A stretch of DNA of 50,957 nucleotides from Bacteroidota bacterium (GCA_018266395.1 JAFEAM010000018.1:36553-87509), one strand, 5' to 3'; shown: positions 1 through 6,972, counted from the first letter of the stretch. Numbers and translations are program-made. Notes: generated by a model from the sequence alone, not told the origin.

Positions 1-25
1 CTAAACCGGCAAAGTCATATGCACC

Positions 26-38
26 AACGTTGTGGCCA
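26..38. repeat. Right-end fragment of an attC-like repeat
   Basis: The sequence AACGTTGTGGCCA here matches the right arm of the long inverted repeat at 1786-1963 (AACGTTGTGGGCCA). Only the outer end is in the window. Together the two copies bracket the restriction-modification genes, as cassette ends would. The assignment as an attC-like site is inferred from the arm symmetry; no integron integrase is visible. Confidence 0.45.
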
Positions 39-70
39 ATGTTTTTTTTGACAGAAATTGACCCAAGAAA

Positions 71-106
71 GACTTAAATTTAAGTCGATTTTTTAGACTA
101 TATTTC
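71..106 (+). promoter_or_regulatory. Candidate promoter and palindromic operator of the restriction-modification genes
   Basis: A perfect 16-bp palindrome (GACTTAAA/TTTAAGTC) occupies 71-86. A near-consensus Bacteroidota -7 element (TATATTTC, 99-106) lies about 17 bases downstream of the TTTA inside the palindrome, so a bound protein would cover the -33 region. The methyltransferase ATG is at 134. No separate controller gene is seen, so the binding protein is unknown. Confidence 0.4.
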
Positions 107-133
107 TCCAAACGACAGCGACTAATTTAAGAC

Positions 134-1012
134 ATGGAAGTAAGAGCAAGCTTGTATCTCGGTGACAGTAAAGAAGTTATAAAGAAAATACCCGACAACT
201 CAGTCGACCTAATATTCACTTCTCCGCCCTACGCAGACCAACGAAAAAGTACTTATGGAGGCATTCACCCAGACAAATACGTTGAATGGTTCCTCCCATT
301 GTCAAAAGAACTTCTAAGGGTACTAAAGCCGACCGGGACTTTTGTACTCAATATTAAGGAGAAGGTAACAGAGGGAGAAAGGAGTACATATGTGATGGAA
401 TTAATCCTGGCCATGAGAAAGCAAGGCTGGCTTTGGACAGAGGAATTCATTTGGCATAAAAAGAATAGTTATCCAGGAAAATGGCCAAACAGATTCCGGG
501 ACTCTTGGGAACGACTACTTCAGTTCAATAAAGACAAGAAATTCACCATGTATCAAGACGAGGTAATGGTACCAATGGGTGACTGGGCTAAAACAAGGCT
601 GAGAAAATTAAGTGACACAGACAAGCGAAGAGATAATTCTAAAGTTGGAAGTGGATTTGGAAAAAATATTTCGAACTGGTTAAATAGGGACAAAGCATAT
701 CCATCAAACGTTCTTCACCTAGCGACAGAATGCAGTAACAAAAAACACAGTGCCGCCTTCCCAGAGGAACTACCTGAATGGTTCATTAAACTATTTACAA
801 AACAAGGAGACGTTGTACTTGACCCTTTTATGGGGTCTGGGACAACAAACATCGTTGCTCAAAGAATGAAACGAAACTCCATTGGAATCGAAATTATGGA
901 GGAGTACTACGACATGGTTCGTGAACAAATCGAACCTGTAAAACTTGTTCTATTTGACCCTAAGCAAAAGTATGGTAAAACTAAACCTAGCAGACGTATC
1001 GCAATACGTTGA
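134..1012 (+). CDS. Type II DNA methyltransferase (beta class, probably N4-cytosine)
   Basis: A 292-residue SAM-dependent DNA methyltransferase. The catalytic motif IV reads TSPPY (residues 29-33) and precedes the SAM-binding motif I DPFMGSGTT (residues 230-238). This order defines the beta class, and SPPY is most often found in N4-cytosine enzymes, although N6-adenine modification cannot be excluded. The region between the motifs (about 100-200) probably carries target recognition. Its last 41 bases overlap the downstream nuclease gene, which is typical of a compact restriction-modification pair in which methylation protects host sites from the cognate nuclease. The start ATG at 134 has no clear Shine-Dalgarno. 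Base composition is AT-richer than the flanking chromosomal genes, consistent with horizontal transfer. Confidence 0.9.
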   Translation: MEVRASLYLGDSKEVIKKIPDNSVDLIFTSPPYADQRKSTYGGIHPDKYVEWFLPLSKELLRVLKPTGTFVLNIKEKVTEGERSTYVMELILAMRKQGWLWTEEFIWHKKNSYPGKWPNRFRDSWERLLQFNKDKKFTMYQDEVMVPMGDWAKTRLRKLSDTDKRRDNSKVGSGFGKNISNWLNRDKAYPSNVLHLATECSNKKHSAAFPEELPEWFIKLFTKQGDVVLDPFMGSGTTNIVAQRMKRNSIGIEIMEEYYDMVREQIEPVKLVLFDPKQKYGKTKPSRRIAIR

Positions 1013-1772
1013 AAATAACATAGGACATTTTCATCAAAGGAGGATACAGAGCCTTGATGACCTTAAATTAAAGGACGTTTTAAAAAGGAAGAATCCTTAC
1101 CTATACAAAGCCAAAAATGTTTTAACAGCACAAGACATTGTCAAAGGCATTGTTGACGCTCACATTTCATCACAAGAAGAAACAATATTTGGGGATTGGC
1201 TTGAACGCCTCGCCATTTTCATAAATAACAAAGTGTATGGCGGAAATAAATCCAGCACGGATGGAATTGATTTAGAGTTTGACAACAGTGGAATCAGATA
1301 TATTGTTGCGATAAAATCAGGCCCCCACTGGGCTAATAAGAGTCAAAAAGCTAAAATGCTTTCAGACTTCTCAGACGCTAAAAAGAGAATTCAAACTAGT
1401 GGACACAAAGCTAATATTGTTTGTGTTAATGGTTGTTGCTACGGCCGAGATGGAAAACCTCACAAATTTCCAGCAAAAGGGATTGACTATTTAAAACTAT
1501 GTGGACAGGACTTTTGGGAGTTTATCTCAGGTGACCCAAGTCTATATTTAGAAATTATTGAACCACTCGGGCACAAGGCTAAGGAAAAGAATGATGACTT
1601 TAATAAGTCGTATGCCATAATGATTAACAAGTTCACAGCAGAATTTTTAAAAGACTTCTGTAAAACCTCCGGTGAAATCGACTGGGACAAACTTGTTAAG
1701 TTTAACTCAGAAAAGAGAATTCCAAAAGCTAAAAAAGTGCCGACAAAAAAAACTCCAAAAAAGAAAAAGTAG
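972..1772 (+). CDS. Type II restriction endonuclease, PmeII/EcoO109I-like
   Basis: A 266-residue protein read from the ATG at 972; an in-frame start at 945 would add nine residues lying wholly inside the methyltransferase gene. The segment GIDLEF (residues 98-103) followed by IVAIKSGPHW (111-120) resembles the active-site region of PD-(D/E)XK nucleases of the PmeII/EcoO109I type, with D100 and K115 as likely metal/catalytic residues. The conserved IKSGP motif is the main reason for the family call, made from memory of the family. The C-terminus is a lysine-rich tail. It overlaps the methyltransferase by 41 bases and should be translated with it. The recognition sequence cannot be read from the protein. 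Confidence 0.75.
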   Translation: MVKLNLADVSQYVENNIGHFHQRRIQSLDDLKLKDVLKRKNPYLYKAKNVLTAQDIVKGIVDAHISSQEETIFGDWLERLAIFINNKVYGGNKSSTDGIDLEFDNSGIRYIVAIKSGPHWANKSQKAKMLSDFSDAKKRIQTSGHKANIVCVNGCCYGRDGKPHKFPAKGIDYLKLCGQDFWEFISGDPSLYLEIIEPLGHKAKEKNDDFNKSYAIMINKFTAEFLKDFCKTSGEIDWDKLVKFNSEKRIPKAKKVPTKKTPKKKK

Positions 1773-1785
1773 AGTTAAAAAACAC

Positions 1786-1963
1786 TGGCCACAACAGCAT
1801 GTTTATGCAATGCGGGGGTTCAGTGTAGGTATTAAAAGTAATTTCTTAATTTAGTTCAGTAACGTGGGACAGTTTCGGAGATGGTCGCGCTAAACATTCC
1901 GCTACGCTTCATTTTTTAGCGCTCCTATTCCCCGCACTGCATAAACACAAACGTTGTGGGCCA
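1786..1963. repeat. Long imperfect inverted repeat, attC-like
   Basis: The left arm (1786-1818, beginning TGGCCACAACA) and the right arm (1930-1963, ending CAAACGTTGTGGGCCA) are near reverse complements across more than 30 bases, including a shared GTTTATGCARTGCGGGG block. An inner stem (GCGCTAAA at 1887-1894, TTTAGCGC at 1915-1922) sits within. This folded-strand architecture resembles integron attC sites, although it is longer than classical ones. A second copy of the outer end is at 26-38, upstream of the restriction-modification genes. Confidence 0.5.
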
Positions 1964-1998
1964 CTTTATAAGCGTCAGGTGTGTTAGTTGACCAACAA

Positions 1999-2115
1999 AT
2001 GAAAATTAAGCTACTTTCGATTTGTCTTATCCTTGCTCTCCTTGGCTGCTCGGTCAAGTGCGGTTCAGTGGGTAAATCAAGCTTTGTGTTTATATCAAAG
2101 TTTCCGTTTGATTGA
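1999..2115 (+). pseudogene. Truncated lipoprotein ORF (38 residues)
   Basis: An ATG opens 38 codons that encode a lipoprotein-type signal sequence: a basic start (MKIKLL), a hydrophobic stretch, and a lipobox-like LLGC at residues 14-17. The frame stops 21 residues after the cysteine. It begins 36 bases after the attC-like element, the position expected for the first gene of the next cassette, so it is best read as the 5' remnant of a secreted lipoprotein gene cut by the arrival of the toxin-antitoxin genes or by decay. It might still be expressed as a very small lipoprotein. No family is recognisable. Confidence 0.4.
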
Positions 2116-2215
2116 CAGGAAAGTGCTTCGAAATCGCCAAACTTCGGGTAGCTGCCTACCGTTGTAGCGCATACCCTGGGACAGCTGGATATACGGAAAT
2201 TTGAACCATTTGAGA

Positions 2216-2246
2216 TTTGACGTTGTTAACGTTTAAGTTAACTTTG
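2216..2246 (+). promoter_or_regulatory. higBA promoter with embedded operator palindrome
   Basis: A -33 TTTG (2216-2219) and a -7 TAACTTTG (2239-2246) are separated by exactly 19 bases, the standard Bacteroidota spacing. Between and across them lies the inverted repeat GTTAAC-N6-GTTAAC (2225-2242). This is where a HigA-type antitoxin would be expected to bind for autorepression. The predicted transcription start falls at or within a base or two of the higB GTG at 2252, giving a leaderless or nearly leaderless message. Confidence 0.6.
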
Positions 2247-2251
2247 CCGGA

Positions 2252-2620
2252 GTGGAGAAGATCCGACAAATAATATTCTACAGGGACTATTTCCTTGACT
2301 TCTTTAACGGCCAGACTGAAAAAGTCAAGGATAAAATTGAACACGTATTATTTGTAATATCGGTGGCGGATAGAATCCCAGCTAAATTCTTTCAACACCT
2401 AACCGGGACTGACGGCCTTTACGAGGTGAGAGTTGAATATCAAGGAAATATCTACAGAATCTTTTCATGTTTTGATGAGGGAAATTTAGTGGTGTTATTT
2501 AATGGGTTTCAGAAAAAGTCGCAGAAGACGCCAACGGAAGAGATGGAGAGAGCATTAAAGATAAAGGCTGAATATTTTATCGAAAAAGTTAAATCAAAAG
2601 GACATGGAAAGAAAAAATAG
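2252..2620 (+). CDS. higB: HigB-like toxin (RelE/ParE superfamily, Gp49 type)
   Basis: A 122-residue protein of the phage-derived Gp49/HigB group of RelE-fold toxins. The core reads EVRVEYQGNIYRIF followed by VVLFNGFQKK and a KTP motif, the hallmark end of the fold. Family members are ribosome-dependent mRNA nucleases that are neutralised by a HTH antitoxin encoded just downstream. The start is a GTG at 2252, chosen because MEKIRQIIFY matches the usual family N-terminus and no better start follows. The 3' end overlaps higA by 17 bases, an arrangement that couples translation of toxin and antitoxin. The toxin-first order is characteristic of the hig family. Confidence 0.88.
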   Translation: MEKIRQIIFYRDYFLDFFNGQTEKVKDKIEHVLFVISVADRIPAKFFQHLTGTDGLYEVRVEYQGNIYRIFSCFDEGNLVVLFNGFQKKSQKTPTEEMERALKIKAEYFIEKVKSKGHGKKK

Positions 2621-2915
2621 GAGAAAGAAGACTGTTAAGACTTTTGATGAATTAATTGAGAGTCGACACGGAAAAATTGGGACTAAAAAAAGGACTGAGT
2701 TTGAAATCAAAGCTAAGTCCTATGCAATTGGAGAAATAATTAAGGAAGAGAGACGACTTGCTAACATGACGCAAGACGAGTTAGCAGATAAAACGGGAAC
2801 AAAGAAGAGTTTCATTTCAAGAATTGAGAATGGGCACAGCGACATTCAACTATCGACTTTGTTTAAATTAATTGAATTGGGACTAGGGAGAAAGATATCA
2901 TTGACGATTGAGTAA
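2604..2915 (+). CDS. higA: HigA-like antitoxin, XRE-family HTH
   Basis: A 103-residue protein with a C-terminal Cro/CI-type helix-turn-helix (about residues 45-95, core MTQDELADKTGTKKSFISRIENG). The basic N-terminal part (KTFDELIESRHGKIGTKKR) is typical of antitoxins paired with Gp49-type toxins. It should bind HigB and repress the operon through the GTTAAC-N6-GTTAAC site at 2225-2242. The gene overlaps higB by 17 bases. A diverged orphan relative lies at 23812-24111 and shares the same GTKKR-HTH layout. Confidence 0.88.
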   Translation: MERKNRRKKTVKTFDELIESRHGKIGTKKRTEFEIKAKSYAIGEIIKEERRLANMTQDELADKTGTKKSFISRIENGHSDIQLSTLFKLIELGLGRKISLTIE

Positions 2916-3174
2916 GGGTACCCACCACAATGATCTGTTGTAAGAACATTCAGGGACCCTGCCGATGAGAAGTTGTTGAAGTGGATGCTGGAGCAACATT
3001 GACAAAATGGTTTCAAATTGCAGATTACTGATTTCAGACCACGCATAACAAGCCGGAAAAGAATCATAGTGTTCCTGGTGGATTCACCTGAAGGGGCGGA
3101 ACCGGTACGACAGCTGATGCAAAATGATCAGGAATTCCTGATTGTGAGAGTGGAGTGGGTGGACAATATTTGAG
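2916..3174 (+). other. Degenerate coding remnants, no intact gene
   Basis: Between higA and the repeat at 3175 no intact gene is seen. A frame open from 3003 to the stop at 3171-3173 encodes about 56 residues ending in EFLIVRVEWVDNI, without a start codon near its beginning, and a different frame just upstream reads EKLLKWMLEQH. Together these look like a frameshifted 3' end of a lost gene. No family could be recognised. Confidence 0.3.
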
Positions 3175-3207
3175 CAGGATTACAGGATAGGCATGATGGA
3201 CAGGATT
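3175..3207 (+). repeat. Tandem CAGGAT-type repeat, left flank of the GxxExxY gene
   Basis: Three copies of an (A)CAGGAT core occur in 33 bases (CAGGATTACAGGATAGG, then ACAGGATT). The reverse complement of the same motif appears in tandem after the GxxExxY gene at 3708-3742, so the gene is framed by inverted copies. Confidence 0.55.
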
Positions 3208-3275
3208 AAAAAGAATAAAGATGAACGAGATTGCATGATGAGCAGTATTACACGATCATAAAATGGATAGGATTG

Positions 3276-3686
3276 ATGAGTGTCAATGATATTACGCACA
3301 GGATAATTGGATGCGCGATGGAAGTGCACAACACGCTGGGTAGTGGGTTTCAGGAAGTCATCTATCAAAGAGCCTTGGCCATCGAAATGCAGTTGAATAA
3401 TCTCTCATTCGAAAGAGAAATGGAAATGGATATTCGTTACAAAGACCGGTTAATTGGAACCAGGAGAGTTGACTTTCTTGTCGAAAGTTTGGTGATGCTT
3501 GAACTAAAGGCCAGGGAAAAAATAGAAGATGTCCACAAAGCACAAGCCATCAATTATTTGGAGACATACAACGTGGCTGATGGATTGCTTATTAATTTCG
3601 GAAGCATGTCTCTTGAATTCAAAAGACTTTACAACAAGAGGCTCGTTACCCCCACAAGTTATCCCATCCCGCGAACCGATACCTAA
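3276..3686 (+). CDS. GxxExxY protein (PD-(D/E)XK-like)
   Basis: A 136-residue protein from the ATG at 3276 (an upstream in-frame start at 3231 lies in repeat-derived sequence and was not preferred). It carries the family signature GSGFQEVIYQRAL (GxxExxY), followed by RVDFLVESLVMLELKA, which matches the D-x(n)-ELK pattern of PD-(D/E)XK nuclease folds, and an NYLETYNVADGLLINFG block common to the family. The function of GxxExxY proteins is not established; a nuclease-like role is inferred from fold. They are frequent in Bacteroidota in multiple copies. The gene sits between inverted ACAGGAT repeats and faces the paa operon tail-to-tail, overlapping nothing. Confidence 0.85.
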   Translation: MSVNDITHRIIGCAMEVHNTLGSGFQEVIYQRALAIEMQLNNLSFEREMEMDIRYKDRLIGTRRVDFLVESLVMLELKAREKIEDVHKAQAINYLETYNVADGLLINFGSMSLEFKRLYNKRLVTPTSYPIPRTDT

Positions 3687-3707
3687 AAACTCATTTCAAG
3701 CAAAGTT

Positions 3708-3742
3708 AATCGTGTCATCCTGTCATCCTGTCAATCGTGTCC
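3708..3742. repeat. Tandem ATCCTGT-type repeat, right flank of the GxxExxY gene
   Basis: CATCCTGTCATCCTGTCAAT with flanking AATCGTGTC copies on both sides forms a short tandem, inverted relative to 3175-3207. It covers the last codons and stop of paaD on the minus strand (Gly-His-Asp-stop at 3742-3731), so the present C-terminus of PaaD is encoded by repeat sequence. Confidence 0.6.
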
Positions 3743-4222
3743 AAGTGGCTTCATCTGCTCAAATGCCTCCTTACACTCATGACAATAATGTATACTCCTG
3801 CAGAGCGTCGAACCAAATGGCGAGCGGAGTTCGGTGTGGGTTCCGTTGCAACGTGGACAGGCAACATGCTCCAGTATGGAAAGATCATCTATAAGTGTCG
3901 ACAATCCGGGCGGAGGAGCAAGACCAAATTGCTTCAGGGCGAGACGACCTTTTTCCGAGATCTTGTCTGAATTCCAGGTATCGGCAAGGGTTACACGAAC
4001 TTCGAAGTCTTTGATGCCGTGTTCTTGAAGTACTCTTTCCACGTCCTGCTTCATATAGTCCATGGCGGGACATCCCACGAAGGTGGGAGTCATATCCACA
4101 AACCACTTGTTCTCTTTGAATTCCACCCTGGTGATTACACCCAGATCCACAAGCGACAATACCGGTATCTCAGGATCTTTCACCTCCTCGAGCCATTCCA
4201 GGATTTGTTTGGAATCGAACAT
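3731..4222 (-). CDS. paaD: 1,2-phenylacetyl-CoA epoxidase subunit PaaD
   Basis: A 163-residue PaaD protein. It has an N-terminal MIP18/DUF59 domain (VKDPEIPVLSLVDLGVI, VDMTPTFVGCPAMD) of the type used in iron-sulfur/metal centre assembly, and a C-terminal zinc-ribbon-like part (CPRC ... CHEC). PaaD is required for activity of the PaaABC(D)E epoxidase and is thought to help mature its metal centres. The ATG at 4222 is preferred; tandem GTG codons at 4240 and 4237 overlap the paaC stop and would add six residues. It is the last gene of the minus-strand paa operon. The final three residues and stop come from the CGTGTC/CCTGTC repeat, hinting that a repeat insertion reset the C-terminus. No paaE reductase follows. 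Confidence 0.92.
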   Translation of the reverse strand: MFDSKQILEWLEEVKDPEIPVLSLVDLGVITRVEFKENKWFVDMTPTFVGCPAMDYMKQDVERVLQEHGIKDFEVRVTLADTWNSDKISEKGRLALKQFGLAPPPGLSTLIDDLSILEHVACPRCNGTHTELRSPFGSTLCRSIHYCHECKEAFEQMKPLGHD

Positions 4223-4233
4223 GATGCTTTGGC

Positions 4234-4989
4234 TCACCACTCGGCTCCGGGCTCGGTGCGGAATACTTCGCTCATTTCATCCAGCAATGGCTGGAGGTGT
4301 TCTGAGTGCTGACCTTTTCTGCCGCCCAGTACCGGCTGAATCAGTTTGAGATCGGGTATCACAAGCTGGGTCTTGCCGAGTACTTCCTCTATAGCAGAAA
4401 GCCATTTCTCCATGAGCCGCTTTTCGCCTTCGAAGATGTGTTGAGCAACGAGCTCTTTTTCAAACGGAGATTCTTCAAAGATTCCCAACGCATAGGGCAT
4501 GGCCAGTTCCAGTGAGCGCTGAAGCCGGGAGATGCTCTCTTCTGTGGCGGAGCCCAGTTGCTGAATCCATGTGCGGGCATGCAGCGAGTGATAACGCAAT
4601 TCGCCTTTCACTTTTTTGGCCAACTGTGCGAGGGGTTCATAGGATGAATGCGTACACATATCCCAGCGAAGTGTGGCCGATGTCGTATAAAGAAAATGCC
4701 GTACGATGCTGAAATCATACTCCTGGTTGGGAAGTTCTGTAAGTATACAATTGTGAAACTGGTTGGCATTGCGCATGAAAGCAACTGTATCCGGTTCTTG
4801 TTCACCCAACTGATGCAGCAGTGTGAACAAAGCGAGGCTTTGGCCGATCTGATCCTGCGCCATGGAAGAAAACGCGATATCTTCTTCCAGGATGGGACCC
4901 ATGCCGGTCCACTCTGAATTCCGGTGCCCGATGATAAGGGTATCATCGGCCATCTTGTATAAAAACTCCTTCAGTGCCTGCTCATTCAT
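4234..4989 (-). CDS. paaC: 1,2-phenylacetyl-CoA epoxidase structural subunit PaaC
   Basis: A 251-residue ferritin-like all-helical protein of the PaaC family (residues ADDTLIIGHRNSEWTGMGP near 14-32 and AQDQIGQSLAL near 44-54 are typical). In the epoxidase the PaaC chain pairs with the di-iron PaaA chain and lacks a full set of iron ligands, so it is structural. The gene starts with ATG at 4989, overlapping the upstream membrane-protein gene by 8 bases, and its TGA at 4236-4234 lies 12 bases before the paaD ATG. The tight packing supports co-transcription of the whole set. Confidence 0.93.
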   Translation of the reverse strand: MNEQALKEFLYKMADDTLIIGHRNSEWTGMGPILEEDIAFSSMAQDQIGQSLALFTLLHQLGEQEPDTVAFMRNANQFHNCILTELPNQEYDFSIVRHFLYTTSATLRWDMCTHSSYEPLAQLAKKVKGELRYHSLHARTWIQQLGSATEESISRLQRSLELAMPYALGIFEESPFEKELVAQHIFEGEKRLMEKWLSAIEEVLGKTQLVIPDLKLIQPVLGGRKGQHSEHLQPLLDEMSEVFRTEPGAEW

Positions 4990-5314
4990 AGGTCTTTTTC
5001 TTAAGTGCCCAACGATAATGCAGAATATAATAGATAACGAGGGGGATCATGATGTAAGAAAGCGACCGGATGCCGTAGCTGATGTTCAGTATGATCAGCA
5101 GGTAGATGCAAACCAGGGCGCTCACCTTCATGATCTTGAAACCGGGATCGGTCACCCGCAGGGCCTCCATCAACTTTCCTGTTGCAAGGAGAAAGAAACC
5201 GACATAAATCAGGATATGATGGGCATCCATTCTCATCCACATGAGAATAATCCCCGCTATCATGGCGACGATGGCACAAAGTTCCAGAATCCGTTGCTGC
5301 AACTGACTGTTCAT
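4982..5314 (-). CDS. Small membrane protein inserted in the paa operon
   Basis: A 110-residue protein with about four predicted membrane segments (roughly residues 11-28, 33-48, 62-80 and 84-100) and a basic C-terminal tail (RWALKKKTYE). It is not one of the classical paa products. It overlaps paaB by 4 bases (ATGA type) and paaC by 8 bases, so it is certainly part of the operon. Its role is unknown; placement between two subunits of the soluble epoxidase might point to substrate uptake or to tethering at the membrane, but there is no motif to support either. Confidence 0.8.
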   Translation of the reverse strand: MNSQLQQRILELCAIVAMIAGIILMWMRMDAHHILIYVGFFLLATGKLMEALRVTDPGFKIMKVSALVCIYLLIILNISYGIRSLSYIMIPLVIYYILHYRWALKKKTYE

Positions 5315-5916
5315 GACTTCGACGATTGGCGTTCCAGGAATTCCTTCAGTTTGTCTCCTCCCTTGTAATCAGATGCGTCGCGGAATTTCTTTTCAGGCAG
5401 GGTAAGCCAAAGGTCCTGCTCTTCAGGCCTGGTAAAACGAATATCTGACCGGCGGACCACCCACACATTAAATACCTGCTTGCTGCCAAAAGCGGCTTTG
5501 GCTTTTGAAAAAGCTTCCTCATGGCTGTTGGCTTCCACAGTTCCGGCATGTAAGTGCTGCTTTCCTCTCTTCATGAGGTGGTAGACTTCGAAGGGTTCGC
5601 CACCCTGATGTTCTGTCACGGATGGAATAAGATCATAGGCATTTTGATTTCCTTCCGTGGTAGGAGAGACCATGACGTTTCGCGTATCGGTCACATACAG
5701 GGAAGTGCAGGTGAATCGTCTGGTGAATGCTTCCTTGGCCAGTACAAAGGCCAGTTCGAGGCTGGGTGCGTGTACTATGCCTTCGTGCTGGAACGGCTTG
5801 CCTTCCTTGGGCTGCACAAATACTTCGAACGATCCAAACTGGTCGAGCGGAGCCTTTGGCTGAAGGGGAGGAAGTTCTTCAGGAAGCCGTTGTACACGGG
5901 GATCAAGTGATTTCAT
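5311..5916 (-). CDS. paaB: Double-length PaaB (two PaaB domains)
   Basis: A 201-residue protein made of two PaaB-like domains. The first (about 28-83) reads FGSFEVFVQPKEGKPFQHEG ... LYVTDTRN, the second (about 107-160) EPFEVYHLMKRGKQHLHAG ... VWVVRRSDI. Both show the pattern FEV-x(9-12)-H-G-V-x-A-x-S-E-A-x(3)-AK-x-AF. Classical PaaB is only about 95 residues and bridges two PaaAC heterodimers as a dimer, so this version is a tandem fusion that could act as a covalent dimer. The ATG at 5916 follows the paaA stop by 4 bases. The last ~40 residues form an extra tail (LPEKKFRDASDYKGGDKLKEF). Confidence 0.9.
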   Translation of the reverse strand: MKSLDPRVQRLPEELPPLQPKAPLDQFGSFEVFVQPKEGKPFQHEGIVHAPSLELAFVLAKEAFTRRFTCTSLYVTDTRNVMVSPTTEGNQNAYDLIPSVTEHQGGEPFEVYHLMKRGKQHLHAGTVEANSHEEAFSKAKAAFGSKQVFNVWVVRRSDIRFTRPEEQDLWLTLPEKKFRDASDYKGGDKLKEFLERQSSKS

Positions 5917-5920
5917 GGTG

Positions 5921-6907
5921 TCAGGCCAACGGAGTAACGTAATTCATTTTGGGAGACTTCAGCGCCTCGCGCACCCATCTGCCTCTTTCTTCAGCAACCC
6001 GGCGAACAGCCAGCCGCTCTTTGTTGCAGGGACCGTCGCCATTGATGACCCGCTTGAATTCCTCCCAATCAGGTTCTGTGTAAGCCCACTTTCCTGTGGC
6101 GGGGTCTTTTTTCAGCGCAGGATCCGGAATGGTGAATCCGAGTTCCCATATTTTGGGTACATACATGTCGAGGAACTGATTCCTCATTTCATCGTTGGTG
6201 CCCATCTTCACTTTCCATCGCATCAGGATCTCGGTGTGAGCGGAAATCTTGTCTGACGGCCCGAAGAAATGCATCATGGGTGTCCACCAGCGGTTGAGGG
6301 CCTCCTGGAACATCTCACGCTGATGAGGAGTACCGGACGCCAGGTAGATGACACAATGATGGCCATACTTCAGGTGGAACGACTCTTCTGCACAAATCCT
6401 GTCCAGCGCCCTGCAGTAGGGACCGTAGCTTCCTTTGGCATTGGCGAGCTGGTTCACAATCGCACCGGCATCCACCAGCCATGAGATGAAACAACAATCA
6501 GCCCACGTAAAAGTGGGATAGTTGAACACGTTGGAATATTTGGACCTGCCGGAAATGAGATCGTTGATCATTTCTTCTCTCGACTTGCCGAGTGTTTCGG
6601 CTGCGCTGTATAACAATTGGGCATGACCCACTTCGTCTTGTACCTTGGCCATGAGGGCCATTTTTCTTTTAAAGCCCGGGGCCCTTGTAATCCATGTTCC
6701 TTCGGGAAGCGCACCGATGATTTCGCTGTGCGCATGCTGTTCGATCATCCTGATCAATTGCTTCCGGTAAAGCTGAGGCATCCAGTCGGTCGGTTCAATC
6801 TTTTCGCCCCTTGCGATTCTGGCCTCGAATGCAGCAAGTTTCTGGGGATCTTCCTGGGCCAGGCTGTCGGTTTTAATGCCCTCAAAAGTATTTCCGCCTC
6901 CGTACAT
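5921..6907 (-). CDS. paaA: 1,2-phenylacetyl-CoA epoxidase catalytic subunit PaaA
   Basis: A 328-residue di-iron oxygenase subunit. From the ATG at 6907 ([10 protein letters not shown]; longer in-frame starts reach into the promoter) the protein shows the iron-ligand helices: E56 region ([10 protein letters not shown]), DEVGHAQ with E92 and H95, and [12 protein letters not shown] with E175 and H178. With PaaB, PaaC and an electron donor it epoxidises the ring of phenylacetyl-CoA, the key step of aerobic phenylacetate breakdown. It is the first gene of the operon paaA-paaB-(membrane protein)-paaC-paaD. A likely promoter with a TetR-type site is at 6953-6972. Confidence 0.96.
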   Translation of the reverse strand: MYGGGNTFEGIKTDSLAQEDPQKLAAFEARIARGEKIEPTDWMPQLYRKQLIRMIEQHAHSEIIGALPEGTWITRAPGFKRKMALMAKVQDEVGHAQLLYSAAETLGKSREEMINDLISGRSKYSNVFNYPTFTWADCCFISWLVDAGAIVNQLANAKGSYGPYCRALDRICAEESFHLKYGHHCVIYLASGTPHQREMFQEALNRWWTPMMHFFGPSDKISAHTEILMRWKVKMGTNDEMRNQFLDMYVPKIWELGFTIPDPALKKDPATGKWAYTEPDWEEFKRVINGDGPCNKERLAVRRVAEERGRWVREALKSPKMNYVTPLA

Positions 6908-6952
6908 GTGTGGTGTGTTTGTTATAGTAATAAATAGGTTGCGTAGTGCCCT

Positions 6953-6972
6953 AACGACCGTTTGCAAAGGTA
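6953..6972 (-). promoter_or_regulatory. paaA promoter with candidate TetR operator
   Basis: On the minus strand a consensus -7 element TACCTTTG (6972-6965) lies just before a short palindrome AACG-GT-CGTT (6962-6953) that would straddle the transcription start. The paaA ATG follows about 46 bases later. A TetR gene is transcribed immediately upstream in the same direction, which makes it the likely ligand-responsive repressor. No strong -33 TTTG was found at 19 bases. Confidence 0.45.

Noticed and set aside
4019..4349. Plus-strand frames opposite paaC and paaD
   Set aside because: They are antisense to strongly conserved paa genes and have no family features or starts with ribosome-binding sites.
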